The position numbers were made by a program, and so were the translations under genes. This document shows, one piece after another, positions 5,563-6,203 of a stretch of 6,203 bases of DNA. The stretch's first letter is position 1. Each line of letters opens with the position of its first letter. Source of the DNA: Polyangia bacterium (GTDB lineage Bacteria; Myxococcota_A; Polyangia; Polyangiales; Polyangiaceae); NCBI GenBank assembly GCA_030433055.1, contig JAUILJ010000512.1, forward strand, positions 1 to 6,203, read 5' to 3'. The notes under the pieces were generated by a model, which did not search any database, was not told the DNA's origin, and saw only the letters and a program-made list of their open reading frames with translations.

Positions 5563-6203
5563 TCAGGGCGCAGCGGCGACCTTCGACGCACGAGTCACGA
5601 AACGGGCCGCTGCCTCGGGGTGCCGCCCCCAGTGCTGATGCACGTAGCTAGCGAAGAGTTCCCTCGTGGCAAACCCCTCTTCCCCCAATAGTTTTCCTTG
5701 AGGATTTATAAGCCGAGCGGTCCGTCGCACCGCGCCCTGCACCTCGTCGCCACGCCAGCGGAGCTGCGAGTGCCTAAACTGGTGTCCCCGGATGCGCTGC
5801 CCGGGTAGCCCCACGCAGCACTCCTCCGTCAGTTCCAGCTCGCAGTAGCCAATCGCTTGCAGGCGGTCGCACAGCTTCGCTGTGGCGGGCAGCAAGCCGA
5901 GCAGCGGGTGGGTGACGCCCGCCGCGTCGAGCAGGCTCTCGCAGCAGTAGATCAACCCACCACACTCCGCGTAGATCGGCTTATCCTCGAGGAAGTGCGA
6001 ACGCAATCCGTCCAGCATGGGCTGGTTCGCGGCCAGGCGCGCAGCGTGGAGCTCCGGGTAGCCACCACCGAGGTACACCCCATCGACCGCGGGCAGCTCC
6101 CCCTCCAGGGGTGAGAAGTAGACCAGCGTCGCGCCCTGCTCCTCGAGCCTGCGCAGGTTCTCCGGGTAGTAGAAGCTGAACGCCTCGTCTCGCGCCACAC
6201 CGA
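5563..6203 (-). CDS. Cobyrinate a,c-diamide synthase, C-terminal glutamine amidotransferase part (5' end outside window)
   Basis: CobB/CbiA amidates side chains a and c of (hydrogeno)cobyrinate, using glutamine and ATP, in cobalamin biosynthesis. The frame stays open to the right edge, so the GTG at 6198 is an internal Val in the family's G-V-A-R-D-x-A-F-x-F-Y-Y motif. The roughly 240-residue N-terminal ATP-binding domain lies outside the window. In the 211 residues from 6198, FSFYYPENL is followed by VDGVYLGGGYPELHA (38-52), the nucleophile Cys79 in YAECGGLIY (about 5964-5962), RGHQFRHSQL (137-146, usually GHEFHYS in relatives) and ASYVHQHW (183-190), with His187 as the likely triad base. 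These are the class I amidotransferase hallmarks in the right order and spacing. The short Ala-rich end is ordinary. The sequence seen cannot tell whether the enzyme acts on cobyrinate (anaerobic route, cbiA) or hydrogenobyrinate (aerobic route, cobB), so no symbol is given. CobQ is excluded by the FSFYYPENL/GGGYPELHA pattern. Confidence 0.92.
   Translation of the reverse strand, partial: GVARDEAFSFYYPENLRRLEEQGATLVYFSPLEGELPAVDGVYLGGGYPELHAARLAANQPMLDGLRSHFLEDKPIYAECGGLIYCCESLLDAAGVTHPLLGLLPATAKLCDRLQAIGYCELELTEECCVGLPGQRIRGHQFRHSQLRWRGDEVQGAVRRTARLINPQGKLLGEEGFATRELFASYVHQHWGRHPEAAARFVTRASKVAAAP

Noticed and set aside
5397..5591. A short minus-strand open frame filling the gap between cobyrinate synthase and kinase
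   Set aside because: It starts inside the synthase gene, is Arg/Pro-rich, has no recognisable domain and no convincing ribosome binding site.
1..6203. CRISPR arrays, tRNA or rRNA genes, insertion sequences, attachment sites
   Set aside because: No regularly spaced long repeats, no tRNA-like cloverleaf or rRNA sequence, and no transposase or terminal inverted repeats were seen.

Overview
The window is GC-rich (roughly two thirds G+C by eye) and almost fully coding. It carries a membrane-anchored eukaryotic-type Ser/Thr kinase next to a large STAND-type ATPase regulator. Together with the GC bias, this suggests a myxobacterium or another Myxococcota (former Deltaproteobacteria) member. That placement is inferred from gene content and style, because no rRNA or other marker gene is present.

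Layout from left to right. Positions 2-346 (+) hold the 3' end of a YihY/BrkB-family inner-membrane protein gene that begins outside the window. Its last 23 bp overlap, tail to tail, the end of a minus-strand gene (324-1067) for a GIDE-domain membrane protein with no RING finger. A gene-free stretch of about 308 bp (1068-1375) follows. It holds the Shine-Dalgarno sequence of the GIDE gene, an AT-rich presumed promoter region, a tandem 10-bp repeat and a dyad. Next come two minus-strand genes that overlap and read as one transcription unit. The upstream one (3894-5333) encodes a kinase with two N-terminal membrane helices, a possible winged-helix linker and a complete C-terminal Hanks-type kinase domain. 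The downstream one (1376 to about 3913) encodes a STAND/NB-ARC-like ATPase with a helical TPR-like middle and a C-terminal OmpR-type winged helix. A second gap (5334-5562) contains a perfect TGGTC-T-GACCA palindrome. The window ends in the C-terminal glutamine amidotransferase domain of a minus-strand cobyrinate a,c-diamide synthase gene (CobB/CbiA, 5563-6203, truncated by the window edge).

The most interesting unit is the kinase/STAND pair. A membrane kinase is coupled by gene overlap to an NTP-dependent switch protein carrying a DNA-binding-type domain at its C-terminus. The simplest reading is a two-gene signal-transduction module, in which the kinase phosphorylates the STAND protein, or is scaffolded by it, to control transcription. 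Each half belongs to a recognisable superfamily. The exact domain orders, and the lack of any obvious extracellular sensor in the kinase, are the unusual parts. The BrkB, GIDE and cobalamin genes look functionally unrelated to this module.
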